Position numbers and translations under genes: made by a program. Source: an archaeon GW2011_AR5 (GTDB taxonomy: Archaea; Aenigmatarchaeota; Aenigmatarchaeia; GW2011-AR5). From it: a DNA stretch of 64,000 nt. Positions 26,301-32,704 of the stretch are shown here, piece after piece. The stretch spans positions 89,784 through 153,783 of the forward strand of contig JWKQ01000001.1 in assembly GCA_000806115.1 (NCBI GenBank), given 5' to 3'. The notes beneath the pieces were generated by a model that was not told the DNA's origin, ran no database searches, and saw only the letters and a program-made list of their open reading frames with translations. Numbering within the stretch: the first letter of the stretch is position 1; the number at the start of each line of letters is the position of its first letter.

Positions 26301-26677
26301 TGGACGTCAGTGAAAAAATGGAGGAAGGGGATGTCGTTGCAGTTGTCGGCGGGAAAGTGACAAAATCGGGCAATCTCGGCACGGGGGCGGCGGACAGCTA
26401 TATGGTCGTGACGGGCAGGGCGGGCTATGTCGGGAACGAAGGATGCCCTGCGGGCAGGTGCATTGTCGTCTCATTTGTCGGGCAGGTGCCTGTGAAAGTC
26501 GCAGGAAAGGTTGGAAGGGGCGATTATGTAATAGTAAATGAGAGCGGCGCTGCAATAGCGAAGCCAAAGGCGAATGTCACATTTGAAGAATTGAAAGGGA
26601 AAGTCTTGGGAACGGCTTGGGAAAGCAAGGGAGACGGGAGTGCAGCAAGGATACTGGTTGCCGTGGGCGTGAAATAA
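23366..26677 (+). CDS. giant secreted adhesin 3 with VGIGTTSP repeats and YGEWM C-terminal domain
   Basis: I start at GTG 23366, which gives signal peptide 'KLSIIVLLALFIIQPSNAS'; the 44 codons before it overlap an opposite small gene. The 1103-aa protein shares the 'LYGWNGTNFVPV' and 'VRSIRGGSGPLSLFAGESER' N-terminal domain with adhesin 2. It has about 11 repeats, some repeated head domains ('VEGVNSANNLSLDIDDVFYV') and the C-terminal domain from about residue 951 ('YKLDVNGNINATSYRSNG', 'DYGEWM', end 'ILVAVGVK'). Likely a surface-exposed fibre with a self-chaperoning end. Orphan cassette 2 follows with no gap. Confidence 0.8.
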   Translation: MKYLKLSIIVLLALFIIQPSNASTTNVSILYGWNGTNFVPVQVTDAGAIKTDINLSQSTGLSPKLNNTYDLGQTGFLWANVYVRSIRGGSGPLSLFAGESERLTLLAGGNVGVNSASPQYKFEVGGNANITGELLVSNVSLLDRTQSDNTTQNNAITANNQTLSDRFGGDNTTQNNLITGNNNTLLANLGQKLNLTGGTLSGKLNVSGTDITNNISLAVNNTLYVNTSADRVGVGTSAPTQALHVVGSLNVTGSIWSSDANITAFTNVSIAYGYNGSNFVPLTTTSGGVLKLSVAQSSASHLTGTQSNATSMLISNNLTVLKNLSVGTTTLFVDQTATRVGISTASPSATLEVSGYNVVNNISLNVNNTLYVNNSGGGNVGIGTTAPGYKLDVNGDTNLAGAVTGVSTLGLSGTITSSKSGWFATQSVAGTVYRGMYMENTNSGLFLGVEGTPGGTILTGSTAYAAVINQQANKLMQFGTNNAVRMTIDNTGLVGIGTTSPSAGLQINTSNPTLRTNGSVFIDGSVGIGDTSPGAKLVVEGVNSANNLSLDIDDVFYVNGSNVGIGTAAPGVKLHVNSGAGAMFVIQKATAFTGSQYIDFRDSTGAEIAYVGYGSSTQDDFYISNVQNANLTFQTNGSIRMILNRDGNVGIGTTAPQDALHVSGGSGTSMTVASTTNGNNALLKIMTSRSATASLNYGWQLNATDDGATPSMALRISRISEGSVSDKVTIDTSGNVGIGTTSPSATLTVSGAEGANGVSNLWADDGDDAADKWSLTAGTDGVLTLVPGTANDADSDAIYLGAGGAISSTRGAIIQLYGNEASSSGGSLAFVAGNIDGGNQTFSTGGNERMRITYAGSVGIGTTGPNARLHVNSTSAAAARIQGTSTDATVLIMMNDDTTPQSWGLGVSGTNNLGGASNNGNFYIRDETRGAVVMTINKTTGNVGIGTTSPNYKLDVNGNINATSYRSNGTDYGEWMEKLDVSEKMEEGDVVAVVGGKVTKSGNLGTGAADSYMVVTGRAGYVGNEGCPAGRCIVVSFVGQVPVKVAGKVGRGDYVIVNESGAAIAKPKANVTFEELKGKVLGTAWESKGDGSAARILVAVGVK

Positions 26678-26950
26678 ATGAAACAAATCTTCGAAACGGG
26701 GCAAGGAAAAATCACAAATTCCCTCAACCCCGGCATCGGGACGACAAGCCCCAACTATAAGTTAGACGTGAACGGAAACATCAATGCAACGTCTTACAGG
26801 AGCAACGAAACTGACTATACCGAGTGGGTGGAGAAACTCGACCTGCAGGAAAGCATTGCCGCCGGGGACGTTGTCGAGATTGTTGGCGGGAAGATAACGA
26901 AATTCGACAACCCTGGCACAGCCGCCAAGCATCCTGTAATTCACATGTAA
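26678..26950 (+). pseudogene. orphan adhesin C-terminal cassette 2
   Basis: An ORF of 90 codons starting directly after the adhesin 3 stop. It opens 'MKQIFETGQGKITNSLNPG', which looks like a piece of the 'GKITNPVNLG' part of the C-terminal domain. It then jumps back to 'IGTTSPNYKLDVNGNINATS' and repeats the domain start, with changes ('NETDYTEWVEKLD'), to 'GGKITKFDNPG', where homology stops. No signal peptide. The junction falls where CTCGGCA and the 24-nt repeat share CGGCA/CGGG. A rearranged silent module is the best reading. Confidence 0.7.
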
Positions 26951-26970
26951 TTCTAAAAACTCATGCCAAT

Positions 26971-26982
26971 TGATTTATATAT
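26971..26982 (+). promoter_or_regulatory. TATA box of the thioredoxin-like gene
   Basis: TTTATATATTTT lies about 30 nt before the ATG at 27010 with no Shine-Dalgarno site between, as for a leaderless archaeal transcript. It also marks the end of the adhesin locus. Confidence 0.6.
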
Positions 26983-27009
26983 TTTCCAGCCAATTTCTCT
27001 GCAGATATT

Positions 27010-27594
27010 ATGGTTGACAAAGTGTACATTGGCATCATCGCAGTGCTTGTTCTTATTGTGATTTATCTTTTCGCGCAGTCCAACCAGAACCTGCAGGACA
27101 TCTCCGGGCAGCAGGCTGCGGCCAATGCAGTCAAGGACATTTATGACCTGCAGTATGAGACGAATTCGGAGGTCCTCAGCACAGTGGAGATGAACGGCGT
27201 CTACAAGGTGGTTGTCCGCTTCGCCGATTTCTCCGGACAGCGCGTCACCCAGGATGTCTATATTACTAAAGACGGCAGGCTGCTGACGGACCGGTTTATT
27301 GTAACAGCCGATTATCGCACTGCGTTGCAAAACCAGAAAACCTTCATCGAATGCTTGTCCGGCGCCAATTTACGGATACTTGGGCAGAGCAACGACACGG
27401 CAACGCTCCAGCAGTTCAACGTCCTCGGCACCTATTCCTACAAGCTGTTTGTCAGCTGCGACGCGGCTAACGAGCAGTCATGCAGGGATTTGGGCGTGGC
27501 GCGATACCCGACAACAATATACAACAACACGGGCTACGCCAACATCTACGCGCCGGCTTTCTTCTCGCAACTCACCGGATGCACGCCCGCCTAA
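27010..27594 (+). CDS. membrane-anchored thioredoxin-fold-like secreted protein
   Basis: Protein of 194 aa with an N-terminal membrane helix 'VYIGIIAVLVLIVIYLFA', then an extracytoplasmic domain. The second half ('FIECLSGANLRILG', 'KLFVSCDAANEQSCRDLGVA', 'RYPTTIYNN', end 'LTGC') has the look of a thioredoxin/DsbA-like fold, including a cis-Pro 'RYPT' position. No CxxC active site is visible, so redox activity is doubtful. Single gene. Confidence 0.6.
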   Translation: MVDKVYIGIIAVLVLIVIYLFAQSNQNLQDISGQQAAANAVKDIYDLQYETNSEVLSTVEMNGVYKVVVRFADFSGQRVTQDVYITKDGRLLTDRFIVTADYRTALQNQKTFIECLSGANLRILGQSNDTATLQQFNVLGTYSYKLFVSCDAANEQSCRDLGVARYPTTIYNNTGYANIYAPAFFSQLTGCTPA

Positions 27595-27631
27595 TAAATT
27601 GACAAAAACCCTGTCTCAACCGATTAAGCTT

Positions 27632-27729
27632 TTTATAGTGAACCCAGAAAAGAATTTGGACATAATTCTGGGTTCACAGATAGTTCCCAAGGAAATAATG
27701 TCCAGATTGCTTCCTTGGAGAACTATAAA
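27632..27729 (+). repeat. structured element E, copy 1
   Basis: Outer TTTATAG/CTATAAA (7 bp) encloses hairpin 1 TGAACCCAGAA...TTCTGGGTTCA (11 bp) and hairpin 2 AGTTC-c-CAAGGAA...TTCCTTG-ga-GAACT. The hairpin loops contain GGACAT (27658-27663) and ATGTCC (27698-27703), which could pair loop to loop. It lies between the thioredoxin-like gene and hicB. Homologues at 10433 and 43084 keep the pairing with base changes. Confidence 0.65.
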
Positions 27730-27780
27730 CCGCTGATGTAATTTCTTAAAGTATTGCGTGCATCTAGATAAAAGGTGCTT

Positions 27781-28008
27781 ATGGTGCAGACATTCAAAGT
27801 ATCTATCGTGGTCGAAAAGGACAAGAACGGCTATTATGCTTACTGTCCGGAGTTGCAGGGATGCTACTCCCAAGGCGACACTTACGAGGAAGCTGTAGAA
27901 AACATACGGGATGCCATTAAGCTGCATATTGAAGACAAGCTTGCGGAAGGCGAGGAAATACCTCAATCAGAGATAACAAGCATAGCGAATATTGAGGTAG
28001 CTGTATGA
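27781..28008 (+). CDS. hicB: HicB-family antitoxin
   Basis: Protein of 75 aa from ATG 27781 (AGGTG 5 nt upstream). 'FKVSIVVEKDKNGYYAYCPE', 'LQGCYSQGDTYEEAVENIRD' is the partial RNase H-fold of HicB antitoxins. It overlaps hicA by ATGA. Gene order is antitoxin first. No DNA-binding domain is visible after the core. Confidence 0.92.
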   Translation: MVQTFKVSIVVEKDKNGYYAYCPELQGCYSQGDTYEEAVENIRDAIKLHIEDKLAEGEEIPQSEITSIANIEVAV

Positions 28009-28217
28009 AAGTGCCGAGGCTCACTTCTGCAGAAATAATAAAGCTCATCGAAAGGAAAGGATTTGTTCTTGTGCGCCAGAGCGGTAGCCATAGAATTTAC
28101 AGGAATGAAAAAGGTGCTAGAATAACAGTGCCCTTTCATAGCGGAAGGGTTTTACATCCGAAAATCATAAAAAGCATAATAAAAGACGCAGAACTTACCC
28201 AAGAAGACTTGGAGTAA
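28005..28217 (+). CDS. hicA: HicA-family mRNA interferase toxin
   Basis: Protein of 70 aa. It has the dsRBD-like HicA fold 'AEIIKLIERKGFVLVRQSGS', catalytic His in 'GSHRIYR', then 'ITVPFHSGRVLHPKIIKSII'. HicA cleaves mRNA and is neutralised by HicB, its neighbour. Start overlaps the hicB stop. Confidence 0.93.
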   Translation: MKVPRLTSAEIIKLIERKGFVLVRQSGSHRIYRNEKGARITVPFHSGRVLHPKIIKSIIKDAELTQEDLE

Positions 28218-28266
28218 TTCAGCCGCTTCTTTGAAGCCTTTTAACTGCCCGCAACCAATAACAATT

Positions 28267-28782
28267 ATGGCACTGGATTTTTACAGACATCTGGGAATTG
28301 GAGTGTCGGTTATAACGTTCGGTGTTGCCCTTTCAATCTTCATATATGCGGTAGCTTCCAAAACCGTTACAGGTTTTCACGCCTGGCTGCTTTTTGCGAC
28401 TTCTTTTCTGCTTATGCTCCGTTTCTGGTGGAGATACAACGAGCTTTTCGTGCAAAACTCGCCGTCACGCAGCTTCTGGCACTTCATGTTTGACTTCCTC
28501 ACGGCTTTCTTCGGGATACTTGCCGTGCTGCTGGTTAATGACATACAGGCATGGGCATTGTCAGGGATAGCCGCGATGCTCTCCTCACTCGTACGGTGCG
28601 GGATGTCTTGGAAAGAAGCGAAAATAAGGAAGCAGCTCAGGGCGACTGCTATCGGCGCCGTTGTGATGGCTATTGTCCTTGGAATTGTTTACGCGTTCTC
28701 GGCTTCGTACAGCGCCACGAACCTCGCCACCGGCACGCTCATTCTTGTAGTAATTTTTGTTGTTTACTCTTCTAGGAAATAG
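28267..28782 (+). CDS. multi-pass membrane protein, unknown function
   Basis: Protein of 171 aa from ATG 28267 ('MALDFYRHLGIGVSVITFGV'). About five hydrophobic helices with a short charged loop 'WKEAKIRKQ'. No family recognised. A GCTTC-TTT-GAAGC hairpin lies just upstream (about 28224-28236), between hicA and this gene. Confidence 0.65.
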   Translation: MALDFYRHLGIGVSVITFGVALSIFIYAVASKTVTGFHAWLLFATSFLLMLRFWWRYNELFVQNSPSRSFWHFMFDFLTAFFGILAVLLVNDIQAWALSGIAAMLSSLVRCGMSWKEAKIRKQLRATAIGAVVMAIVLGIVYAFSASYSATNLATGTLILVVIFVVYSSRK

Positions 28783-28818
28783 AAAAACCATTTATTATAC
28801 TGCCTCCAATAGTTGTTT

Positions 28819-29400
28819 ATGAGGTTAGTGTCATTTGTCCTCCTTGTCCTATTGTTCTCAGGCATAGCCGCCGCCCACACTGTGACATTCAACTTCGCCG
28901 TCAGAACGGGGAACGCTGGCAGCGACTTCACAATCCGTGCCAACGACACGGATTTCGGGACAACGCCTACAAGCCTTACCTTCACGGGACTTGGCAAGAA
29001 ATACCTGCTTGCCAACAACACCACTTCCATGGCGGGCATCGCCTCTGCCGGCACGCTTCTCAGCGCGCGCCTGAACACAAGCTACAACTCAACCCATTAC
29101 CTGCTGCAGATGACCCAGGACGGCGAATCCAGCAGGATTCTTCTTTTTGCCACTAACGGAAGCTATCCTGACGTGGAGGACAACCTTGACATGATTGAGC
29201 AGACGCGCATGGTGTCCTCGACTTTTGGACGGTTCGTTGCCGGCGTACCGAAGACGTTCCCTACATTCATACGACTTGAATACACGAACATCGACATATA
29301 TGGCAGGGCTTTCTGGTCCGGCACGGGACAGCTGAGAATCAGAAACAACGGCATGAACAGGGGAATTCCAAACATAACAATCGAGCTGGTGAGAAAATGA
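28819..29400 (+). CDS. secreted protein at the head of the minor-pilin gene group
   Basis: Protein of 193 aa. Signal peptide 'MRLVSFVLLVLLFSGIAAA', then a beta-rich Asn/Thr-rich domain ('LANNTTSMAGIASAGTLLSA'). A TATA-like TTTATTATAC lies about 25 nt upstream, so the transcript is probably leaderless. It overlaps the next pilin-like gene by ATGA and opens the rightward operon to 33420. Function unknown; perhaps an outer pilus component. Confidence 0.65.
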   Translation: MRLVSFVLLVLLFSGIAAAHTVTFNFAVRTGNAGSDFTIRANDTDFGTTPTSLTFTGLGKKYLLANNTTSMAGIASAGTLLSARLNTSYNSTHYLLQMTQDGESSRILLFATNGSYPDVEDNLDMIEQTRMVSSTFGRFVAGVPKTFPTFIRLEYTNIDIYGRAFWSGTGQLRIRNNGMNRGIPNITIELVRK

Positions 29401-29834
29401 TGAAAGCGCAAGCGATACTCCTGAACCATGCTATAATGGTGAGCTTCAGCATATTCATGGTTTACGTCGTGTTCACAACGCTCGCTGCCATCAAGACCGA
29501 TTACCAGGAGCATGTTGGCGGAAATGAAGTAAAGGAGCTATGCTTCGTTATGAGGGGGGCAATCGACAAGGTTTACAGCCCTGCAGACTATAACGTGTCC
29601 ACAAACACCTCTCTCGGGCAGATGGAGGTGCGGCTCCCTGAAAGGATAACGGACATAAAATACAGCGCGCGATTTTTCAACAAGTCAATACTCATAGAAT
29701 CAACCGCCTTCAACGACACCTGCAAAATCGGATACAGCGCGAACTATAACGGCTCCACGTCCGGCGGACTCACAAGGTTCTCTTATTCAAAATATTCCAA
29801 CGGCACAAACGTGATAGAGATGACAAAGATTTGA
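29397..29834 (+). CDS. pilin-like protein with N-terminal membrane helix
   Basis: Protein of 145 aa. After a short leader comes 'AIMVSFSIFMVYVVFTTLAA', then an outside domain with several Asn-glycosylation sequons and Cys residues. The layout is that of minor pilins. Co-transcribed with its neighbours (overlap upstream, 15 nt downstream). Confidence 0.65.
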   Translation: MMKAQAILLNHAIMVSFSIFMVYVVFTTLAAIKTDYQEHVGGNEVKELCFVMRGAIDKVYSPADYNVSTNTSLGQMEVRLPERITDIKYSARFFNKSILIESTAFNDTCKIGYSANYNGSTSGGLTRFSYSKYSNGTNVIEMTKI

Positions 29835-29849
29835 AAGGAAGTCGACTGA

Positions 29850-31292
29850 ATGAAACATAACACGAAAAGAAAAGCGGGAAGAAAAAAAGGGTTCGCGCAG
29901 ACGGACTATGTAGTGGCCATAGGCATATTCATACTGGTTTTCGCGCTTGTGATACAGTACGTCTCAAACTATTTCTCCACCGTGGGCGACACCACCAACA
30001 TACGCGTGATGAACAGCCAGGCAACATCGCTGCTTGACATAGCCGAGCGGGGCTTTGAGCCTGGTCATTGGCCGAACACAGCTGCAAACTCTTCTGTTGT
30101 CCTTCTGCTGCATCTTGACAACTCGACGCTTGACGACAGCCAATACGGGAATAGTGTTAGCATAAATGGAGCTAATTGCTCTTCTGCCGTTAAAGGGTAT
30201 TTTGATAATGGATGTGAGTTTGACGGCATTAATGACGACATAACACGCCCGACTGTTGCAGGGCTCGCTGCTACTAATTCAGTTTCGATGTGGTTCAAGC
30301 CAAGGATTTTTTCTGTCGGAATGAACCAATACTTACTTGACCAGGGAAACAACAACCATCAGTTGCAAGTGTATGATGCAGACGACAATGACGGACTCCC
30401 AAAGCTAGCCTTTAACGGCCAGATTGGCATATCTGAACTTGGCTCCGCAAACACCTGGTACCACGTTGCCGCAATCTATGACGGAACAAATTCGATAATT
30501 TACATAAACGGCGTACTTGACACGTCAATCGCGAGCTTAGCCTCGACACCGGCAAGCATTACAATTGGAAACTATGGCGGAGGCGGAGATTACCGCTTCA
30601 ACGGATCAATAGACGAGGTCGTGATATACAACAGATCTCTCGGTTCTGATGAAGTTTACAACCTTTGGGCGTACGAGAATCTTCTTGACCGCATAGGGCT
30701 TTCAACCCGCGCGTACCGCTTCTCCGTTCTTGTCAATAATTCCCAGAGCTACTGGAAGAACCAGTCGCTGCCTGTAGAAACGATAAGCAACGAGCTTGTC
30801 AAGGTGAACTTCACCGAACTCGGCTACGGCGCGAAAATACCTTCCGTTGCCGTCTACGAGGCGAACGGCTCGCGCGTCGGCTACGAGATTAACGGGAACA
30901 TCGTCACTTTCAGGACGGCAATAAGCGCGAACAGCGCGAAGAATTTCACCGTTTACTTCGATGATGACTCGACTTTTCCCGACCAAACCCAGAGCATAAC
31001 GGGCGTTGACAACTTATCGGAAGTGATGGAGCCTGTTCAGCCAGTGCAAATAATACAGAACAGGAAAATGGGCGCGCTTGAAAATGCGAATTACACAAGA
31101 ATAAAGAATTCGACGGGGCTTCCGCGGGACTTCGGGATACGGATGAACGACGTCGACGCGAGCAGCAGCGTGCTGAGCTTCGGGCCTCCCGTGCCCCCGA
31201 GCGGCAATGTTATATCATTCAGGCGCTTTGCGCTTTACCAGAACGCAACCGGGGCGGTACGCAAGGCAAGGATAACCATACAGGTGTGGTAA
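29850..31292 (+). CDS. pilin-like protein carrying a LamG (concanavalin-like) domain
   Basis: Protein of 480 aa. A basic leader and class III signal-like site precede the helix: 'RKKG|FAQTDYVVAIGIFIL'. Residues about 85-275 form a LamG/ConA-like lectin domain: 'VVLLLHLDNSTLDDSQYGNS', 'CEFDGINDD', 'WYHVAAIYDGTNSIIYINGV', 'FNGSIDEVVIYNRSL'. The remainder is a beta-rich domain. LamG domains bind glycans or proteins, so this may be a tip adhesin of the pilus. Followed by a TTTTTCTTT/AAAGAAAAA hairpin. Confidence 0.75.
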   Translation: MKHNTKRKAGRKKGFAQTDYVVAIGIFILVFALVIQYVSNYFSTVGDTTNIRVMNSQATSLLDIAERGFEPGHWPNTAANSSVVLLLHLDNSTLDDSQYGNSVSINGANCSSAVKGYFDNGCEFDGINDDITRPTVAGLAATNSVSMWFKPRIFSVGMNQYLLDQGNNNHQLQVYDADDNDGLPKLAFNGQIGISELGSANTWYHVAAIYDGTNSIIYINGVLDTSIASLASTPASITIGNYGGGGDYRFNGSIDEVVIYNRSLGSDEVYNLWAYENLLDRIGLSTRAYRFSVLVNNSQSYWKNQSLPVETISNELVKVNFTELGYGAKIPSVAVYEANGSRVGYEINGNIVTFRTAISANSAKNFTVYFDDDSTFPDQTQSITGVDNLSEVMEPVQPVQIIQNRKMGALENANYTRIKNSTGLPRDFGIRMNDVDASSSVLSFGPPVPPSGNVISFRRFALYQNATGAVRKARITIQVW

Positions 31293-31296
31293 ACTC

Positions 31297-31318
31297 CTTT
31301 TTCTTTAAAAAGAAAAAG
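31297..31318 (+). terminator. pyrimidine/purine hairpin after the LamG pilin gene
   Basis: CTTTTTCTTT-AA-AAAGAAAAAG starts 5 nt after the stop. Similar hairpins follow the genes at 31387 and 43241. They could end or process the transcript; archaeal terminators are usually T-runs, so the role is open. Confidence 0.4.
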
Positions 31319-31386
31319 TAGCTTCCAGTCAAAAAGAAATTATAGATGGAAAGAAGAAAAATATTATTTGAACAATGTGGTAAACA

Positions 31387-31833
31387 ATGAAAATGCACAA
31401 TAAAATGAAATGTCGGCGCGTCGAACGGCTTCAAAAAAAAGGCTCAAAGGGCTATGTGTACACTCTGGAAGTGATGCTGGCGGTTTCCCTGATATTCGTC
31501 ACGCTAATACTCGTGTTCAGCAGCTCGCCGGAGGAGCCTGAAACGAACCTTGCCATAATGAAGCAGAACGGATACGACGCGCTCTTCTACCTCGACATGA
31601 CGGGAGACCTGAGGAATGCAGTTGCAAGGGGAGCCGTGTCCGAGATAGACGCGAATCTGACGGGCATACTTCCGCAGAATATCAGGTTCGACACCAATGT
31701 CTGCACCACTTCGTGCAACTCCACCGAACTCCCGTCAAACAGCACGGTGGTGACCGTCGATTACTATATAGGCGGATACAGGAGCGAGTACGTAGGCAAG
31801 AAAGTAAGGCTCTGGATGTGGAGGAAGTTTTAG
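31387..31833 (+). CDS. pilin-like protein
   Basis: Protein of 148 aa. A long basic leader ends 'KKGSKG', followed by the helix 'YVYTLEVMLAVSLIFVTLIL' and an outside domain with Cys pairs ('NVCTTSCNSTEL'). This is a prepilin-like layout with processing expected after Gly. It is part of the minor-pilin series. The stop codon lies within the stem of a downstream hairpin. Confidence 0.65.
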   Translation: MKMHNKMKCRRVERLQKKGSKGYVYTLEVMLAVSLIFVTLILVFSSSPEEPETNLAIMKQNGYDALFYLDMTGDLRNAVARGAVSEIDANLTGILPQNIRFDTNVCTTSCNSTELPSNSTVVTVDYYIGGYRSEYVGKKVRLWMWRKF

Positions 31834-31920
31834 ACCGATCCTTTTCTTTTAGAAAGAAAGGTCTAGATACAAGCAATTGAAGAATTGCTGTACAGAATGA
31901 ACTTTGTTCATTCTTGTATC
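31831..31920 (+). ncRNA. hairpin plus three-way-junction element, family D copy 2
   Basis: First comes TAGACC...GGTCTA with inner CTTTTCTTT/AAAGAAAG (31831-31866). Then, from 31866: GATACAA / GCAATT-GAAG-AATTGC / TGTACA / GAATGAAC-TTT-GTTCATTC (19 nt) / TTGTATC. All stems are perfect in this copy. It matches the plan at 10477 and 51283 with different hairpin sequences. It lies in the leader of the next pilin-like gene. Confidence 0.55.
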
Positions 31921-31954
31921 ACCCCAAAGAAAATATATTATAAAAGGTGGAAAG

Positions 31955-32704
31955 ATGAAAACGAAAATAAAGAACAGTTGTGGAAAACTATGTGAGCGCA
32001 AGCGAGTCCACAATAATACGTTCTTTTTTTCAAAACAGAATGACACTTTAGCGTCGTACACTCGGTTTTTTTCTTTTCAAGGAAAAAGGGTTAAGGGGCA
32101 GATGTTCGTCATAGCCGCGATATTCATGATACTCGGCTTCGTGCTTCTCCGCAACCTGCTGTCGCTGCCCGAGATTACGCAGGAGAAGGTTTACCAGGAC
32201 ACATCGTACCTTGACAAAAACCTCAGGAACCTGGAACGGGAATACAGTTATCTCGCCGGCACCGCGTCGATGCAGCCGAACGTGAATTTCTCCGGCAACC
32301 AGTACCTGCACAGCTTCACACAGCTTGTGCGCAGCGAGTTCGATGCAAAGGTGCTCTACGTCTACATTTACTCCAACGGCACGAGCAGCAACGTGTCAGT
32401 GACTATAGGGAACTTCATGAAGAACAACATGAGCGGGGTGCTGAACATAACAAGCGCGACGCCAACCGGCAGGACATTCTCGCTAAACGACACACATAAC
32501 ACGACGCTCGAGTTCAACTTGACAGCAGGGTGGCTGAACGCGACACTCAACTACACTATGCAGAACAGGGAAACAGTCGAGCGCCTTTATTTCAACGCGT
32601 CTACAAGGAACTATGTGCTCGGCTTCACGGACATGACGCTCCAGGAGCGCGGATTCCTCGTGAGATTCAAGAGCACATACAACAGGACGTGGATTATATC
32701 ATAA
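31955..32704 (+). CDS. pilin-like protein with long leader
   Basis: From ATG 31955 (AGGTGG 6 nt upstream) the product is 249 aa. A basic leader of about 49 residues ends 'RVKG', followed by 'QMFVIAAIFMILGFVLLRN' (membrane helix) and a sequon-rich outside domain. Bases 31990-32090 hold hairpin-like repeats (GACACTTTAGCGTC, TTTTTTTC...GAAAAA) typical of the intergenic gaps, so the leader may be non-coding and ATG 32102 the true start. Overlaps the next gene by 16 nt. Confidence 0.6.
   Translation: MKTKIKNSCGKLCERKRVHNNTFFFSKQNDTLASYTRFFSFQGKRVKGQMFVIAAIFMILGFVLLRNLLSLPEITQEKVYQDTSYLDKNLRNLEREYSYLAGTASMQPNVNFSGNQYLHSFTQLVRSEFDAKVLYVYIYSNGTSSNVSVTIGNFMKNNMSGVLNITSATPTGRTFSLNDTHNTTLEFNLTAGWLNATLNYTMQNRETVERLYFNASTRNYVLGFTDMTLQERGFLVRFKSTYNRTWIIS

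Larger units (their letters stand above)
13866..26750 (+). repeat. dispersed 24-nt coding repeat of the adhesin locus
   Basis: The core GGCAACGTAGGCATCGGGAC plus GACG, with small changes, recurs about 30 times across the three adhesin genes and both orphan cassettes. It always encodes (G)NVGIGTT. A longer block of about 95 nt, encoding 'SPSAGLQINTSNPTLRTNG' and 'SVFIDG', is almost identical at about 15028, 19926, 21203, 22296 and 24848. Text between repeats is variable and often lower in G+C. These are coding repeats, not CRISPR. Confidence 0.9.

Noticed and set aside
13092-26677. Prophage tail-fibre region
   Set aside because: All three long proteins have signal peptides, and no capsid, portal or terminase genes are seen; the holin-like small protein is too weak alone.
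13866-26750. CRISPR-like spacing of a short conserved repeat
   Set aside because: The repeats are in frame inside long ORFs, encode 'NVGIGTT', and have irregular spacers of 60-300 nt; no cas genes are present.
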